Source: Cytophagales bacterium
GTDB taxonomy: Bacteria; Bacteroidota; Bacteroidia; Cytophagales; Microscillaceae
Reading direction: 5' to 3'
Length of the DNA stretch: 64,000 bases
Assembly (NCBI GenBank): GCA_013298075.1
Contig: JAAFJG010000012.1
Location: 34,575 to 98,574 of the forward strand
Shown in pieces: positions 51,558 to 62,500 of the stretch. Under the pieces are notes generated by a model. That model searched no databases, had not been told where the DNA came from, and saw nothing but the letters and a program-made list of their open reading frames with translations. The translations under genes and the position numbers were made by a program. Each line of letters starts with the position of its first letter. The first letter of the stretch is position 1.

Positions 51558-52784
51558 TTATGATTCCAATTCAAAAATAGTAATTTCAGGCAGAACTCCC
51601 AAACGAGCAGGAAATACATTTGAAAATCCAAAACCTCGATTCACATAAATTTGTTGCGTGTTTTTTTGGTATAATCCCGCCCATTGTTCATAAATATATT
51701 GGGCTGGACTCCATTTGAAATTTTTAAAATCTACGCCTAATTGCATGCCATGCGTATGCCCTGAAAAACTAACGGCAATATCTTTATAACTCGTTACTTG
51801 TGCGTTAAAATGCGTTGGGTCGTGTGTCAATAATAATTTTACACAATTTTTTTCCGTTATTTCGTAAGTTTCGGGTAAGCGTCCATATTTTGGAAAATAA
51901 CTACTCGAACCCCAATTTCCTACGCCCATAACAGCTAATTTTTCATTTTCGATATTGATATATTTCGTGCTATCAACCAATAAATTCCAACCTAAATTTT
52001 TTTGAACGGTATATAAATCTAACAAATTTTGTCTTTTTTCAGTATCAGAATTCCATCTTTTATAATCGCCATAATCGTGATTGCCCAAAATAGAATAAAC
52101 GCCCAATTCTGCTTTTATTTTTTGTAACCATTCAATATGTGGTTTAACTTCTTTTGTTTCCGCATTCACCAAATCACCTGTAACAAAAATTATATTTGGT
52201 TTTTGTTGCAAAAGCAATTCGAGTCCACGTCTGGGAGCAATAGAATCCCAAAAACTTCCTACGTGCAAATCAGAAATTTGTCCGATTTTCATACCATTAA
52301 ATTTTTTAGGAAGATTAGGAATTTTTAATTTTTGATGAATAACTCTATAATCATAAGCCCCCATACTCATGCCATAAGTCATAATTCCAAAAGGTAAAAC
52401 ACTCGTAAAAACAGCCGTTTTCGCTAAAAATTCTCTGCGAGATTGCTTTTCTTCAGGCGTATAATTTGGTTTTTTGATAAGTTTTCTGACTATTTTTTTT
52501 GAGAAATCCATCATCGAACCAATCCAATAAGAAAATAAAATAAATGGTTTACAAAAATACAAGGTAATCGCTAAGGTAGCAAAATAAGACTTAAAAGTCA
52601 TACTAAAATCAATCCATTTGGTACGAAAAGCAATAAAAATAAGGATAAAAAAAAACGTATGCAACCAAAATAAAAGTCGAAAATATTTTTTTTTGTAAAT
52701 AATATTGGCAATATAAAAAACAAAAATATCTAAAAATAACATCAAAAAAGAAGTTACCAAAGTATTAGTAGAAGGAAAATTCAT
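51558..52784 (-). CDS. Membrane metallophosphoesterase, YkuE/YaeI-like
   Basis: 408 residues from the ATG at 52784; a TTG two codons earlier is unlikely. Three to four membrane helices occupy residues ~10-100, then a twin-arginine-like SRREFLAKTAVF motif. The calcineurin-like domain follows: GQISDLHVGSF, FVTGDLVNAE, LGNHDYGDY, LLTHDPTHF and FSGHTHGMQLG. Relatives hydrolyse UDP-diacylglucosamine or other pyrophosphates at the membrane. It is 13 nt from the M23 peptidase gene's stop, so it forms an operon with it. Confidence 0.9.
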   Translation of the reverse strand: MNFPSTNTLVTSFLMLFLDIFVFYIANIIYKKKYFRLLFWLHTFFFILIFIAFRTKWIDFSMTFKSYFATLAITLYFCKPFILFSYWIGSMMDFSKKIVRKLIKKPNYTPEEKQSRREFLAKTAVFTSVLPFGIMTYGMSMGAYDYRVIHQKLKIPNLPKKFNGMKIGQISDLHVGSFWDSIAPRRGLELLLQQKPNIIFVTGDLVNAETKEVKPHIEWLQKIKAELGVYSILGNHDYGDYKRWNSDTEKRQNLLDLYTVQKNLGWNLLVDSTKYINIENEKLAVMGVGNWGSSSYFPKYGRLPETYEITEKNCVKLLLTHDPTHFNAQVTSYKDIAVSFSGHTHGMQLGVDFKNFKWSPAQYIYEQWAGLYQKNTQQIYVNRGFGFSNVFPARLGVLPEITIFELES

Positions 52785-52797
52785 AGTCAAAAATCAA

Positions 52798-54648
52798 TTA
52801 AATTTTAAATAAATATTTTTTTTGGTTGCCCGCCACATCTTTCAAAGTAATTTCTAGATTTCCTTTCAAAATTTGTGTGGGCGATTCTTTTTCGAGTGAT
52901 AAAATATCGGTTTTGCTGTCATAATCCAAAGGAAAATAAACGCCATTCAAATAAGCCTTAAAATCATCTAAACCCGTTTCCTTTTCGATTACTTTTATAA
53001 ATATTGCGTTGCCATCGTTTCTGAGCAGGCTTGCGTAAGGGGGTGTAACGTCTGGGCGAAAAAAAAAGCGACCTAATTGCCGAGTATTAAATTTTACGCC
53101 ACCGACCAAAGCCACACTTTTTAACAACTGATTTCCTAAAAATGCTTGCGAATATTTAGGCATATTTTTAGATAAATAAGTTACTTCGATAGTCGAAAAT
53201 AAAGGCACAAAATTAGTATGCAAATCTAAATAATAGGCTTGTGGACGAGCCTCCAAATAAAGTGTATCAAACAAAGAATTTTTAGGGAAACGAATGACTA
53301 AATCTTTGCTTCGATACCAAAATTCTTGCTTAGAAGGAATCATTTTTCGAAAAAATAAAGCCAATCTCACTCCTCCAACTTCTACCGCATCAGGCAAACC
53401 ATCTCTCAAATCCCACAAATAAGCCGTTTTTTTTCCTATTTGATAACTTAATTTGACAGGATAATTGACTCCACTAAACGAAAAAAGAGCGGTTTGTCCT
53501 TTCATTTTAAGATTTGTGGCTTCGATTATTAACGTATTTTCAATGACTTTATATTGTAAAGTTGCTCGCAATAAACTTTTATCAGGTATAAATGTAGGCG
53601 AAAAATTGATTGAATTTCTTTGTATTTTGATAGATAAATTACTTACATTTCCCCAATTATCGACCATTTTAATCGTTAATTGATGAACATTTTTATCTTT
53701 TAGGTTGATAATTCCTTTGTTGAGATGAGAATAATTTTTTAATCGATTGCCATCTGCTACATAACATCTTTGAAAAGCTTGATTGTTTTTTTTCTGTGCT
53801 TCATAATTGATATGCACCAACATACAACGATTTTCGGCGTGGTCAATAGAACGTAAATTAGCGGAATAAATCGTTTTTTGGTCTAATTTCACATCAACAT
53901 AACTAATGCCAAAAGTATGAATCGAATTTTGTAAAATGTCCCAAGCCAATAATTCTAAACCAACTGCACCTGACACAAAAACAGTGTTTGGAACGTAATA
54001 AGCACCATTTTGACCAACTACATTGTATTCTTTTCGCGCAAATTCATTCGCAATTCTCGCATTAATGTGCATAGGTGAAAAGGCAATTTTTTTGACAATA
54101 GGCGGAAATTTATCCAAAGGTAATTCTTTGAATTGATACATAAAAGGATCAACAGCCACATCATCAAAAGTCCTAATTTCATAGTGCAAATGCGCCCCTG
54201 CGGAAGCACCTGTATTGCCTGAAAGTGCGATAATTTCGCCCATATTGACAGGAATAGCATTGATAGGCACGTCTAAATCAACTTCTGAAACCTTTTTTTC
54301 TTTTTGTTTTTGTTTCAAATATGCCCCAATTTTTCCTTCAAATTTATGTAAATGAGCATATAAAGTTTTTTGTTTGAGATGTGGGTGCGTAATAATTAAA
54401 CATTTTCCATAACCACTGGCAGAATTAACAATTTTTGACACATATCCTTTGGCAGAAGATTTTACTTTTGTGCCTGTCATTACGCCCAAATCTAAACCTG
54501 CGTGAAAATGGCTTTGTCTAATTTCTCCTACATTGCCCGCCAAATATGCTTTGCCTGTTGGGAAGTCAATCGGAAAAACATATTGCCCAAAAAGATAAGA
54601 AGAAAAGAAAAAAGAAAATATTAAAAATAAAAAAAAATACTTTTTCAT
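52798..54648 (-). CDS. M23-family peptidase
   Basis: 616 residues with a signal peptide (~1-22, ending FGQ). The LytM/M23 domain (~30-175) has the zinc ligands in HFHAGLDLG and HLHYEIR, plus the usual TLYAHLHKF. A long beta-rich C-terminal part, ~180-616, has repeated strands and is probably structural. It likely trims peptidoglycan in the periplasm. A -7-like box (TACTTTTG, minus strand, 54653-54660) ends only 4 nt before the ATG, so the transcript may be nearly leaderless. Confidence 0.88.
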   Translation of the reverse strand: MKKYFFLFLIFSFFFSSYLFGQYVFPIDFPTGKAYLAGNVGEIRQSHFHAGLDLGVMTGTKVKSSAKGYVSKIVNSASGYGKCLIITHPHLKQKTLYAHLHKFEGKIGAYLKQKQKEKKVSEVDLDVPINAIPVNMGEIIALSGNTGASAGAHLHYEIRTFDDVAVDPFMYQFKELPLDKFPPIVKKIAFSPMHINARIANEFARKEYNVVGQNGAYYVPNTVFVSGAVGLELLAWDILQNSIHTFGISYVDVKLDQKTIYSANLRSIDHAENRCMLVHINYEAQKKNNQAFQRCYVADGNRLKNYSHLNKGIINLKDKNVHQLTIKMVDNWGNVSNLSIKIQRNSINFSPTFIPDKSLLRATLQYKVIENTLIIEATNLKMKGQTALFSFSGVNYPVKLSYQIGKKTAYLWDLRDGLPDAVEVGGVRLALFFRKMIPSKQEFWYRSKDLVIRFPKNSLFDTLYLEARPQAYYLDLHTNFVPLFSTIEVTYLSKNMPKYSQAFLGNQLLKSVALVGGVKFNTRQLGRFFFRPDVTPPYASLLRNDGNAIFIKVIEKETGLDDFKAYLNGVYFPLDYDSKTDILSLEKESPTQILKGNLEITLKDVAGNQKKYLFKI

Positions 54649-54747
54649 AGTGCAAAAGTAAGCAAAAAAATAATATAAAAATAAAAAAAAAAGATAATCA
54701 TTTTCATTTTTTAATTTTGTGTATTAAATTGCACCAAATTTCGAACA

Positions 54748-57700
54748 ATGAGTGAACCTGTATTAAAATCTATTATTCAATTATTGGCTATTTCTGCTGT
54801 TACAGACGGTACTTTGAGCGTTTCTGAAATGAGTTTGATAGAAGACTTTATTGCTGACCAAGTAAGCGAAGAGGCTTCTGTAAAATATTTAAACTTATTT
54901 CAAGACTATGCAGAAGTGGCTCTTTCGACTAAAATTGAACCTAAAAATATTTTTAAAAGAATTAATGGCGAATTAAATCAAAAGCAAAAAGTTATCGTTT
55001 TATCGCATTTATTGGAAGTGGCGGGAGTAGAATGTGATGAAAAATCTTTGCATTTTGTAGATAGTGCGGCGGCGGCTTTTAATACAGACGAAACGGAATA
55101 CGGATTATTGAAAAAATTTATTATGCCAGCCACTCATTTTGCAGGTGATTCGCAACATATTTTAATTATTAGTTCGAGAAGATATACGCCGCCTATCAAA
55201 TATATTCATCGAGAAGGGTTGGAAAGTATTATCAGCGTTTTGCGTTTGCCTAATGCTGAGCTATATTTTGCAAGACTTTTACAACAAGGAACGACGAATG
55301 TTTTTTTGAATAATGTGGTTTTAAGACCGAGACATTTATATGCAGTGCCGCCCGGAGCAGTTTTTAGATGTGAAACTTCCAATCCGATTTATTTTAGTGA
55401 TATTGTAGGACGTTTTAGGCGTGAATATGTAGAAACTCCTATTTTATTGGAAGCAAAACACGTTTATTATACGTTTCAAAATGGAAAATTGGGCTTGCGT
55501 GATTTGAATATTAGCGAAGAAGGTGGGCGTTTGGTAGGAATTATGGGCGGAAGTGGCTCAGGAAAATCTACTACGATTAACGTATTGAATGGACAAGCAA
55601 TTCCTGTCGGCGGACAAATTTTATTGAATGGAGTCGATATTTATAACGAAAGTGAAAGCGAACAAATAAAAGGTTTGATGGGATATGTGCCACAAGACGA
55701 TTTATTGATAGAAGAATTGACCGTTTTTCAAAATTTATATTATGCCACCAAACTTTGTTATGGTCATTTTTCTGAAAATGCTATCAAAGTTATCGTTGAA
55801 AAAACGTTATTGAGTTTAGGTTTATTCGAAATTTCTAATTTAAAAGTTGGAAATCCTTTGCAAAAAACAATCAGTGGCGGGCAAAGAAAACGATTAAATA
55901 TTGCCTTAGAATTGATTAGAGAACCAGCCGTTTTATTTTTAGATGAACCAACTTCGGGACTTTCTTCGAGAGATTCTGAAAATATTATGGACTTATTGAA
56001 AGAATTAACCTCGAAAGGAAAACTAATTTTTGTGGTAATTCATCAACCTTCTTCTGATATTTTTAAAATGTTTGATAGATTATTGATTTTAGATGTGGGC
56101 GGTTATCCAATTTATTACGGAAATCCGTTGGCTTGCGTCAATTATTTTAGAAGGCAAGCCGATTTATTGTATAGAAGTGGAAGCGTTTGCTCGAATTGTG
56201 GGCATATAGAAGTCGAACAAATTTTTGAAATTATCGAAACAAAAGTCGTCGATGAATATGGTCATTACACGCCCACACGCAAGGTTTCGCCTGCACAATG
56301 GCATAAAAATTTTTTAGATTATAAAGAAAATCAAAAGAAAAATATCGTTCCACCTACGCAAACGCCTGTCGTTCCGCCGCTTTCTTTGCATATTCCTAAC
56401 AAATTAAAACAACTTTTGATTTTTATTCAAAGAGATGTTTTAGCCAAATTAAGCAACACACAATATATGTTTATTGCGTTGTTGGAAGCACCTTTTTTGG
56501 CGTTTGTGTTGGCAAGTATCGTGAAATTTGGCACTTCACAAAGCACAGGAAAATATAATTTTAGCGAAAATGTGAACTTGCCTGCGTATATTTTTATGAG
56601 CATTATTGTTTGTTTATTTATTGGATTGACCGTTAGTGCAGAAGAAATTATCAAAGATGCGAAGATTCGAAAGCGGGAAAGTTTTTTACATTTAAGTCGG
56701 GGAAGTTATTTGATGTCCAAAGTCATTATTTTATTTTCATTTTCGTTTGTACAGACATTAAGTTTTGTGTTGATTGGGAATTGGATTTTAGAAATTGATG
56801 ATAAATTATGGACGTATTGGTTTGTGTTGTTTTCGGTGTCTTGTACGGCTAATATTTTGGGGTTAAATATTTCTTCTGCGTTTAGTTCTGTGGTGGCGGT
56901 TTATATTTTAATTCCGATTTTGATTATTCCTCAGTTGATTTTGGGTGGAATTGTGATAAAATTTGATGAAATGAATCCGCATATTGCAGGCACCAATCGT
57001 GTGCCTTGGATAAGTGAAATAATGTTTTCTCGTTGGGCTTTTGAGGCGTTGGTGGTAACAGAATTTAAAGACAATCATTTTGAAAAGAATTTTTATAAAT
57101 ATGACAAAGAAATGGCAAAAGCAGAATATAAATCTGTGTATTATCTTTCTAAATTAGAATCTTTATTGGATAAAACTACAGGTTTGCAAAGAGATTCTGT
57201 TCCCGAAAATCAAGCCAAAAATAAAATAGAAATAGCAGAAATTTGTAAAACTTTGCGATTAGAAATTTGGAGAGAAAGTAAATTACAACCCAATACCACT
57301 TTTCCAACGCTCAAAATTATATACCCTGAAACATTGAGTGAAAAAAATATTAAAACTATCCGAACTTATTTAAGTCTTTGGAAAGAAGTTTATGTTAAAA
57401 TTTATAATGCCAATAACAAAGTAAAAGATAAAATGATTGCTCAAATGATTAAAACAAACGAAGGAAGAGCAAAATTTATCGAAGCAAAAAGAATTCATCA
57501 TAACGAAACCATCGAAAATTTGGTTAAAAATATTGATGAAACCAACAGAGTTATTGTCGAAAAAACAGGCGTATTAAGACAAAAAATATATCCAATATTT
57601 TTGGACGCGCCAAGTTCGCCTTTGAAAGGTCGCCCCCATTTTTATGCACCTGTGAAATGGTGGGGAATTGATACGTATTGGTTTAATGTAGGTATTTTGT

Positions 57701-57807
57701 GGATATTTGCTTTGATATTGTATATTTCTTTGTATTTTAATCTTATTCACGAATCATTGAAAGTGATTTTGGCTGTTTTTAGCAGAAAAAAAACTTTTAT
57801 GAAGTAA
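54748..57807 (+). CDS. ABCG-type ABC exporter with TerB-like N-terminus
   Basis: 1019 residues. Residues 1-120 resemble a TerB-like helical domain (LLAISAVTDGTLSVSEMSLI); ~130-250 looks like a degenerate FHA-type beta sandwich (TTNVFLNNVVLRPRHLYAVP). The ATPase has GGSGSGKS at 267-274, signature ISGGQRKRLNIALEL, Walker B VLFLDEPTSGLSS and H-loop VIHQPSSD. The membrane half has six helices with a long extracytoplasmic insertion (~770-970). The half-transporter order nucleotide-binding first is the ABCG pattern. Substrate unknown. A -7 box TAATTTTG lies at 54712-54719. Confidence 0.88.
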   Translation: MSEPVLKSIIQLLAISAVTDGTLSVSEMSLIEDFIADQVSEEASVKYLNLFQDYAEVALSTKIEPKNIFKRINGELNQKQKVIVLSHLLEVAGVECDEKSLHFVDSAAAAFNTDETEYGLLKKFIMPATHFAGDSQHILIISSRRYTPPIKYIHREGLESIISVLRLPNAELYFARLLQQGTTNVFLNNVVLRPRHLYAVPPGAVFRCETSNPIYFSDIVGRFRREYVETPILLEAKHVYYTFQNGKLGLRDLNISEEGGRLVGIMGGSGSGKSTTINVLNGQAIPVGGQILLNGVDIYNESESEQIKGLMGYVPQDDLLIEELTVFQNLYYATKLCYGHFSENAIKVIVEKTLLSLGLFEISNLKVGNPLQKTISGGQRKRLNIALELIREPAVLFLDEPTSGLSSRDSENIMDLLKELTSKGKLIFVVIHQPSSDIFKMFDRLLILDVGGYPIYYGNPLACVNYFRRQADLLYRSGSVCSNCGHIEVEQIFEIIETKVVDEYGHYTPTRKVSPAQWHKNFLDYKENQKKNIVPPTQTPVVPPLSLHIPNKLKQLLIFIQRDVLAKLSNTQYMFIALLEAPFLAFVLASIVKFGTSQSTGKYNFSENVNLPAYIFMSIIVCLFIGLTVSAEEIIKDAKIRKRESFLHLSRGSYLMSKVIILFSFSFVQTLSFVLIGNWILEIDDKLWTYWFVLFSVSCTANILGLNISSAFSSVVAVYILIPILIIPQLILGGIVIKFDEMNPHIAGTNRVPWISEIMFSRWAFEALVVTEFKDNHFEKNFYKYDKEMAKAEYKSVYYLSKLESLLDKTTGLQRDSVPENQAKNKIEIAEICKTLRLEIWRESKLQPNTTFPTLKIIYPETLSEKNIKTIRTYLSLWKEVYVKIYNANNKVKDKMIAQMIKTNEGRAKFIEAKRIHHNETIENLVKNIDETNRVIVEKTGVLRQKIYPIFLDAPSSPLKGRPHFYAPVKWWGIDTYWFNVGILWIFALILYISLYFNLIHESLKVILAVFSRKKTFMK

Positions 57808-57830
57808 AAATATTTTTTTGAATTATTTTA

Positions 57831-57965
57831 TCTGAATTGCCTCCAGATTTATCTGAATTGCCTCCAGATTTATCTGAATTGCCTCCAGATTTATCTGAAT
57901 TGCCTCCAGATTTATCTGGAGGATAATATACAATTTAATCATTGGCTTTAGCCAAAATTTTATAT
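57831..57965 (+). repeat. REP-like element, copy F, with 21-bp tandem array
   Basis: Four units of TGAATTGCCTCCAGATTTATC (21 bp). The last is closed into hairpin CCTCCAGATTTATCTGGAGG at 57903-57922. Then ATAATATACAATTTAATC and TTGGCTTTAGCCAA. It fills most of the gap before the serine hydrolase. Confidence 0.88.
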
Positions 57966-58073
57966 ATTTTTTATTTTCAAATAAATGGTTCAAGTTATAA
58001 ATGCTAAAAAATAATCTCGTAATAATTTGTTAAGAACTTCAAAATTCAATCTGATAAATCTATATTTTAAACA

Positions 58074-59327
58074 ATGAAAAATTTTATCTCTATTTTATTT
58101 ATTTTTTATTTATTTTCTATGAATAATCTATCTGCACAAAAATTTCCAAGTAAGAATTTTTTAAAAAAGATAATTAAAAATAATCCCGAAAAATTTGAAA
58201 ATATTAGAAAAAATTTAGATAAATACAAAGTGCAAATTATTTATTCTCAAATCAATCGAGATAAAAATAATCAGCCAATTATTAAAAATTATTTTTATAA
58301 TATTCAAAAAAAACAATATTTTTATCCTGCAAGTACGGTAAAATTACCGATTGCTTTATTGGCATTAGAAAAATTGAATACATTGAATATCAAAGATTTA
58401 GATAAAAATACAAACTTTTTTACGTATAAGGCACGCGATCCACAAGAGGAAACTTTGACAGATACGACAGCCAAAAATGGATTACCAAGCATAGCACATT
58501 ATATCAAAAAAGTATTGATAACCAGCGATAATGAAGGCTCAAATCGATTGTATGAATTTGTAGGACAAGATGAAATCAACCAAAAATTAGCAGAAAAAAA
58601 CTTTAAAGAAACGTTTATTTCGCATCGATTGGCTGCGCCACAATTTGATGAAGAAGCAAATCGATATGCCAATCCTTTTGCTTTCAAAAAAAATGATAGC
58701 ACGATTGTGTATGAAGAAAAAGAAAAATATGTGAAACAAAAATGGAAACAAAAAGGAAAAAATACAACGGTTGGAAAAAAATATCAAAACGCAAATGGTG
58801 AAATTATCAATACGCCTTTGAGTTTTGAAAGACGTAATTTTATGTCTTTAAAAAACATTCATAAATCATTGCAAAGCGTTGTTTTTCCCGAAACATTGCC
58901 TGCAAAAGAAAGGTTTAATTTAACAGAAAATGACTATCAATTTTTGTATAAATATATGTCAATGTTGCCCAAAGAGAGTATTTTTCCCAAATATGATTTA
59001 CCCGATAATTATGCAAAATATATGTTAGGTTCTGCCATTATGCCCAAAGAAATGCCTAAAAACGTCAAAATTTTGAATAAAGTAGGAATGGCTTTTGGTT
59101 TTTTGATTGACAATGCCTATGTGATGGATACAGAAAAAAAGATAGAATTTATGCTTTCTGCGGTGATTTATGTGAATGAAAATGAGATTTTAAATGATGA
59201 TAAATATGAATATGAAACGATTGGATTTCCATTTTTTCAAAATTTATTCGAGGTGATTTATGAGTATGAAAGCAAAAGAAAACGTGTTTTTTTACCTGAT
59301 TTTAAAAAATTTATAGATACAAAATAA
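58074..59327 (+). CDS. Class A beta-lactamase-like serine hydrolase
   Basis: 417 residues with a signal peptide (~1-22, ending LSAQ). The active-site motifs are STVK (Ser87, Lys90), SDN at 151-153, and NKVGMAFG as the KTG-like strand, where Val replaces Thr. It contains a ~100-residue insertion between SDN and the final motif. It may be a penicillin-interactive or peptidoglycan-related hydrolase rather than a true resistance enzyme. Flanked on both sides by REP-like arrays. Confidence 0.85.
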   Translation: MKNFISILFIFYLFSMNNLSAQKFPSKNFLKKIIKNNPEKFENIRKNLDKYKVQIIYSQINRDKNNQPIIKNYFYNIQKKQYFYPASTVKLPIALLALEKLNTLNIKDLDKNTNFFTYKARDPQEETLTDTTAKNGLPSIAHYIKKVLITSDNEGSNRLYEFVGQDEINQKLAEKNFKETFISHRLAAPQFDEEANRYANPFAFKKNDSTIVYEEKEKYVKQKWKQKGKNTTVGKKYQNANGEIINTPLSFERRNFMSLKNIHKSLQSVVFPETLPAKERFNLTENDYQFLYKYMSMLPKESIFPKYDLPDNYAKYMLGSAIMPKEMPKNVKILNKVGMAFGFLIDNAYVMDTEKKIEFMLSAVIYVNENEILNDDKYEYETIGFPFFQNLFEVIYEYESKRKRVFLPDFKKFIDTK

Positions 59328-59349
59328 GAACTTTTTAAATATTTTTTTG

Positions 59350-59480
59350 AAATGTTTCCAGATTTATCTGAATTGTCTCCAGATTTATCTGAATTGCCTC
59401 CAGATTTATCTGAATTGCCTCCAGATTTATCTGGAGGACAATATAAAATTCAATAAATGGCTTTAGCCGAAATTTTATAT
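59350..59480 (+). repeat. REP-like element, copy G, with 21-bp tandem array
   Basis: Four 21-bp units; the first two vary (GTTTCCAG, GTCTCCAG) and the last closes as CCTCCAGATTTATCTGGAGG. Then ACAATATAAAATTCAAT and GGCTTTAGCC. Same orientation as copy F, on the other side of the serine hydrolase gene. Confidence 0.88.
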
Positions 59481-59521
59481 TTTTCAAAATAGAAATGATT
59501 AGAATTTTTATCAATTTTAAT

Positions 59522-62500
59522 CTATCTCAAAGTATCAATCAATCCACTTCCTAAACTCATAAATATAAAAGTCCAAAAACTTTCGTGTTTGCGTTTAAAG
59601 TCAATTTCGCCATATTTTGGGTGCTTTTTATACATATTATTTCTATTTTTGATGATTAAATTAGCAAAAAAATTCTTAATTCTTTGTTTTCTTTTGTGAT
59701 TTTGAGGTTTTAAAAATTGTATTCTTAGTTTTTTGTAACCTGCTAACAATGCTCCTTTTGCCTGCCTATCTTTCATTTCAAGATAGTAATTTGCACCTTG
59801 AATAATTCCTTTTTTGAGCCTAATATGATAATTTGGCTCTAATAATTGATTAAAATGCACCACAGACATACTCCCTAAATCACCTCCCGCTTCACATTCT
59901 AATACTTTTTTATTCAAAAAAATATTCATTTCCATCGTCATTTTTCCTTCGCCCATTACCAATGCTTCCGCACTAATGTTAGTTTTTGTAATGGTATCTA
60001 AATTGGTTACGTTTTTCATTTTGGCAGAAAAATTGGATAAAAATATTTCGCCTGCTTCCTCCATACCTTTTGCCACCTGTTCGCTATATTTCAAATATCC
60101 ATTTTGCATTTCTACACTATCAATTTTCAAAGGATTTTTTATCAACTGAAACAAATCATTTAACATCAATCTTTTGTAAGTTGGTTTGCCCCAACGTTTA
60201 TCTTTATACAAATCTACGTGCAGATTAAGTAGTTTTATATACGCTGCAGAAAAAATATTTTCTTTTTTAAATAGTTGATAATCAATATTTTGAATGTCTA
60301 TTTTTCCAATTTTTAAGTTAGAAGAAGTGTTTTTTCCTTTTTTTACCCACGTATAAAAATGTTCATCAAAACGCGGCTGCAAATGCAAACTATCTAACAC
60401 TAAATTTTTATTTTTGGTATTTAATTCAACTTTTTTAATTTCAATTTTGGCTAAATTTTCATCTAAATAACTCTTATAATTATTGGCTTTTATATCCATA
60501 TTTTCCCAACAAGTTCGAATATCTGCTTGTGGTAACCAAACAATATTCTCGATATTTCCTTCAATATTTTCTAATTCAAAAGGCACTTCTAAGGGTTCAT
60601 ATTTCGTTTTTTTGAGTTGTAAAAAATGTATTTTTCCTTGTTTACAATTTATTCTACTAATCATCAATGGTTTTGATAATTTTGGTAATTTTACAATGGA
60701 ATTTTCGTTTTTAATGGTAGAATATCCACTAAAACTTGGTTTTTCTATATTTAAATCATAAATTAAATATTCTTTTCCAAAAATCCATTTTCTAAAATCA
60801 TTAGACAAAATTTGTACTTTTTCTATATCTCCATTCCAAGTAATGTTATATATTTTTTCTTTCAAAGGTCGAATAAATACATTTTTGACTACCAAAATAG
60901 AATCTGTTAATTGTGTTTCTAAACTTTTAAAACCTACTTGATAACTACTATCTGGTAAATAAAAATTGTAATTTTCTAATTTTAGTTGTAATTTTTTTGC
61001 CTCTACCAAATTATTTTCTTTGCTTATTTTTAATCCTTCTGCTAATATTTGAAAAGGCTTAATGGTATGTTTGGCAACTTTTCCTTTCTCTTTTTGTTCT
61101 TCATATTCCAAAATCCCATCTACTATTTCAAAATTAGTTACATCAATTTTGATAGGTAAAGTTTGTAATATTTGTGATAAATCTTTGTTTACTTCTTGCG
61201 AAGAAATTACTTTTGTATTATCAAAAAAGAAATAAAAGGAAGGCTTTAAAATCTGTATTTTTTTAAGAAATAATGTTTGTTCAAAAATCCATTTCTCTGC
61301 GTCCAAAGTATTCGTAATAAAAGTCGGAACAACAATTTCAGCATATAGTTTTTGTGTATTTTGAGATTCTAAAAAAAGTTTTTTGCTTAATTTAGGTTGA
61401 ATTAAAATCTTTCCTGTACGCAACGTCGAATCGTACAAATTAGTATATAAATCATTGATAGTCAATTCATAGACTTGATTTTTTTCTGTAAATTTATATT
61501 GTTGCAAAGAAGCAATCAAAGGCGATTTTGTATCATAAAAAAATGCTTTTGTCGAATCTTCGTTGTATTTTGTTGCCTTTCCAAGATGAATAAAAGGAAT
61601 TATAAAATTCATATTTTTTAAAATATGTGTTCCTTTTTTTTGTATAATATTAAAATTGCCATTGATAAACGTAAACTTATCAATCGCTACAAAATATGGA
61701 ATATTTTTAAGCGTTTCATATACATCAAAACGTTTTTTTTCGCCCATGTGAATGGTTTCTAAATCAAATATTGGATTATCAATCGTGATATTTTTAACGT
61801 ATAATTCTTTTTTTCTCCAAAGTCTTTGTATATCTAATTCTTGAATAATTATATCTTTTATCTGCGTATTTTGGTTAAATAATTCATTATTTTGTTTGGG
61901 AATAATTTGTATTTTTTCAAGATGTATCAATTTATTGATGCTTTCTATTTTTCCTTTTTCTATTTCAATATTTAATTTATTTTGTTCAGAATTAAATGAA
62001 TATTTTTTAAAAAAAACAGAGGTATTATTTTCATTAAAATTAAATAAAATAGCTTGATTTTCTTCTTTTTTGATGGTGAATTGTGATAAATTTGCCTCAA
62101 ATTTTTCGATAAAATGATGTTCTTTTTTTTGTTCGTTTGTATTTTCTGTATAATTAAATTGTCCGTTTTGGATATTGATATTTTGCACAAAAAAATCAAT
62201 TTTCGCATTATTTTGTAGTTGATTTGAAATATTTTGAGCAATATTTTTATCTAATTCAACATTAAAATTGGGTTGTTGGAGTGTAATATTTTTGATATGA
62301 ATGGCTTTTTTTTCTTTTAATTTTTCCCAATCAATGCCTTCAATCTGTATATTTTTGATATTTGTATTGGTTTGAAAATATTGTTTTTGTGTTTCATTCG
62401 CAGAAAAAATACGACAATTTTTTAGTTCAATATTTTTATTTTTCCAATTTATTTTTCCGCTTTTGGTATAAATTTTATATTGATTATTGTTTGTAAAATG

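Noticed and set aside
58074..59327. True class A beta-lactamase
   Set aside because: Motifs STVK and SDN are present but the KTG strand is KVG and there is a large insertion; resistance function is not supported.
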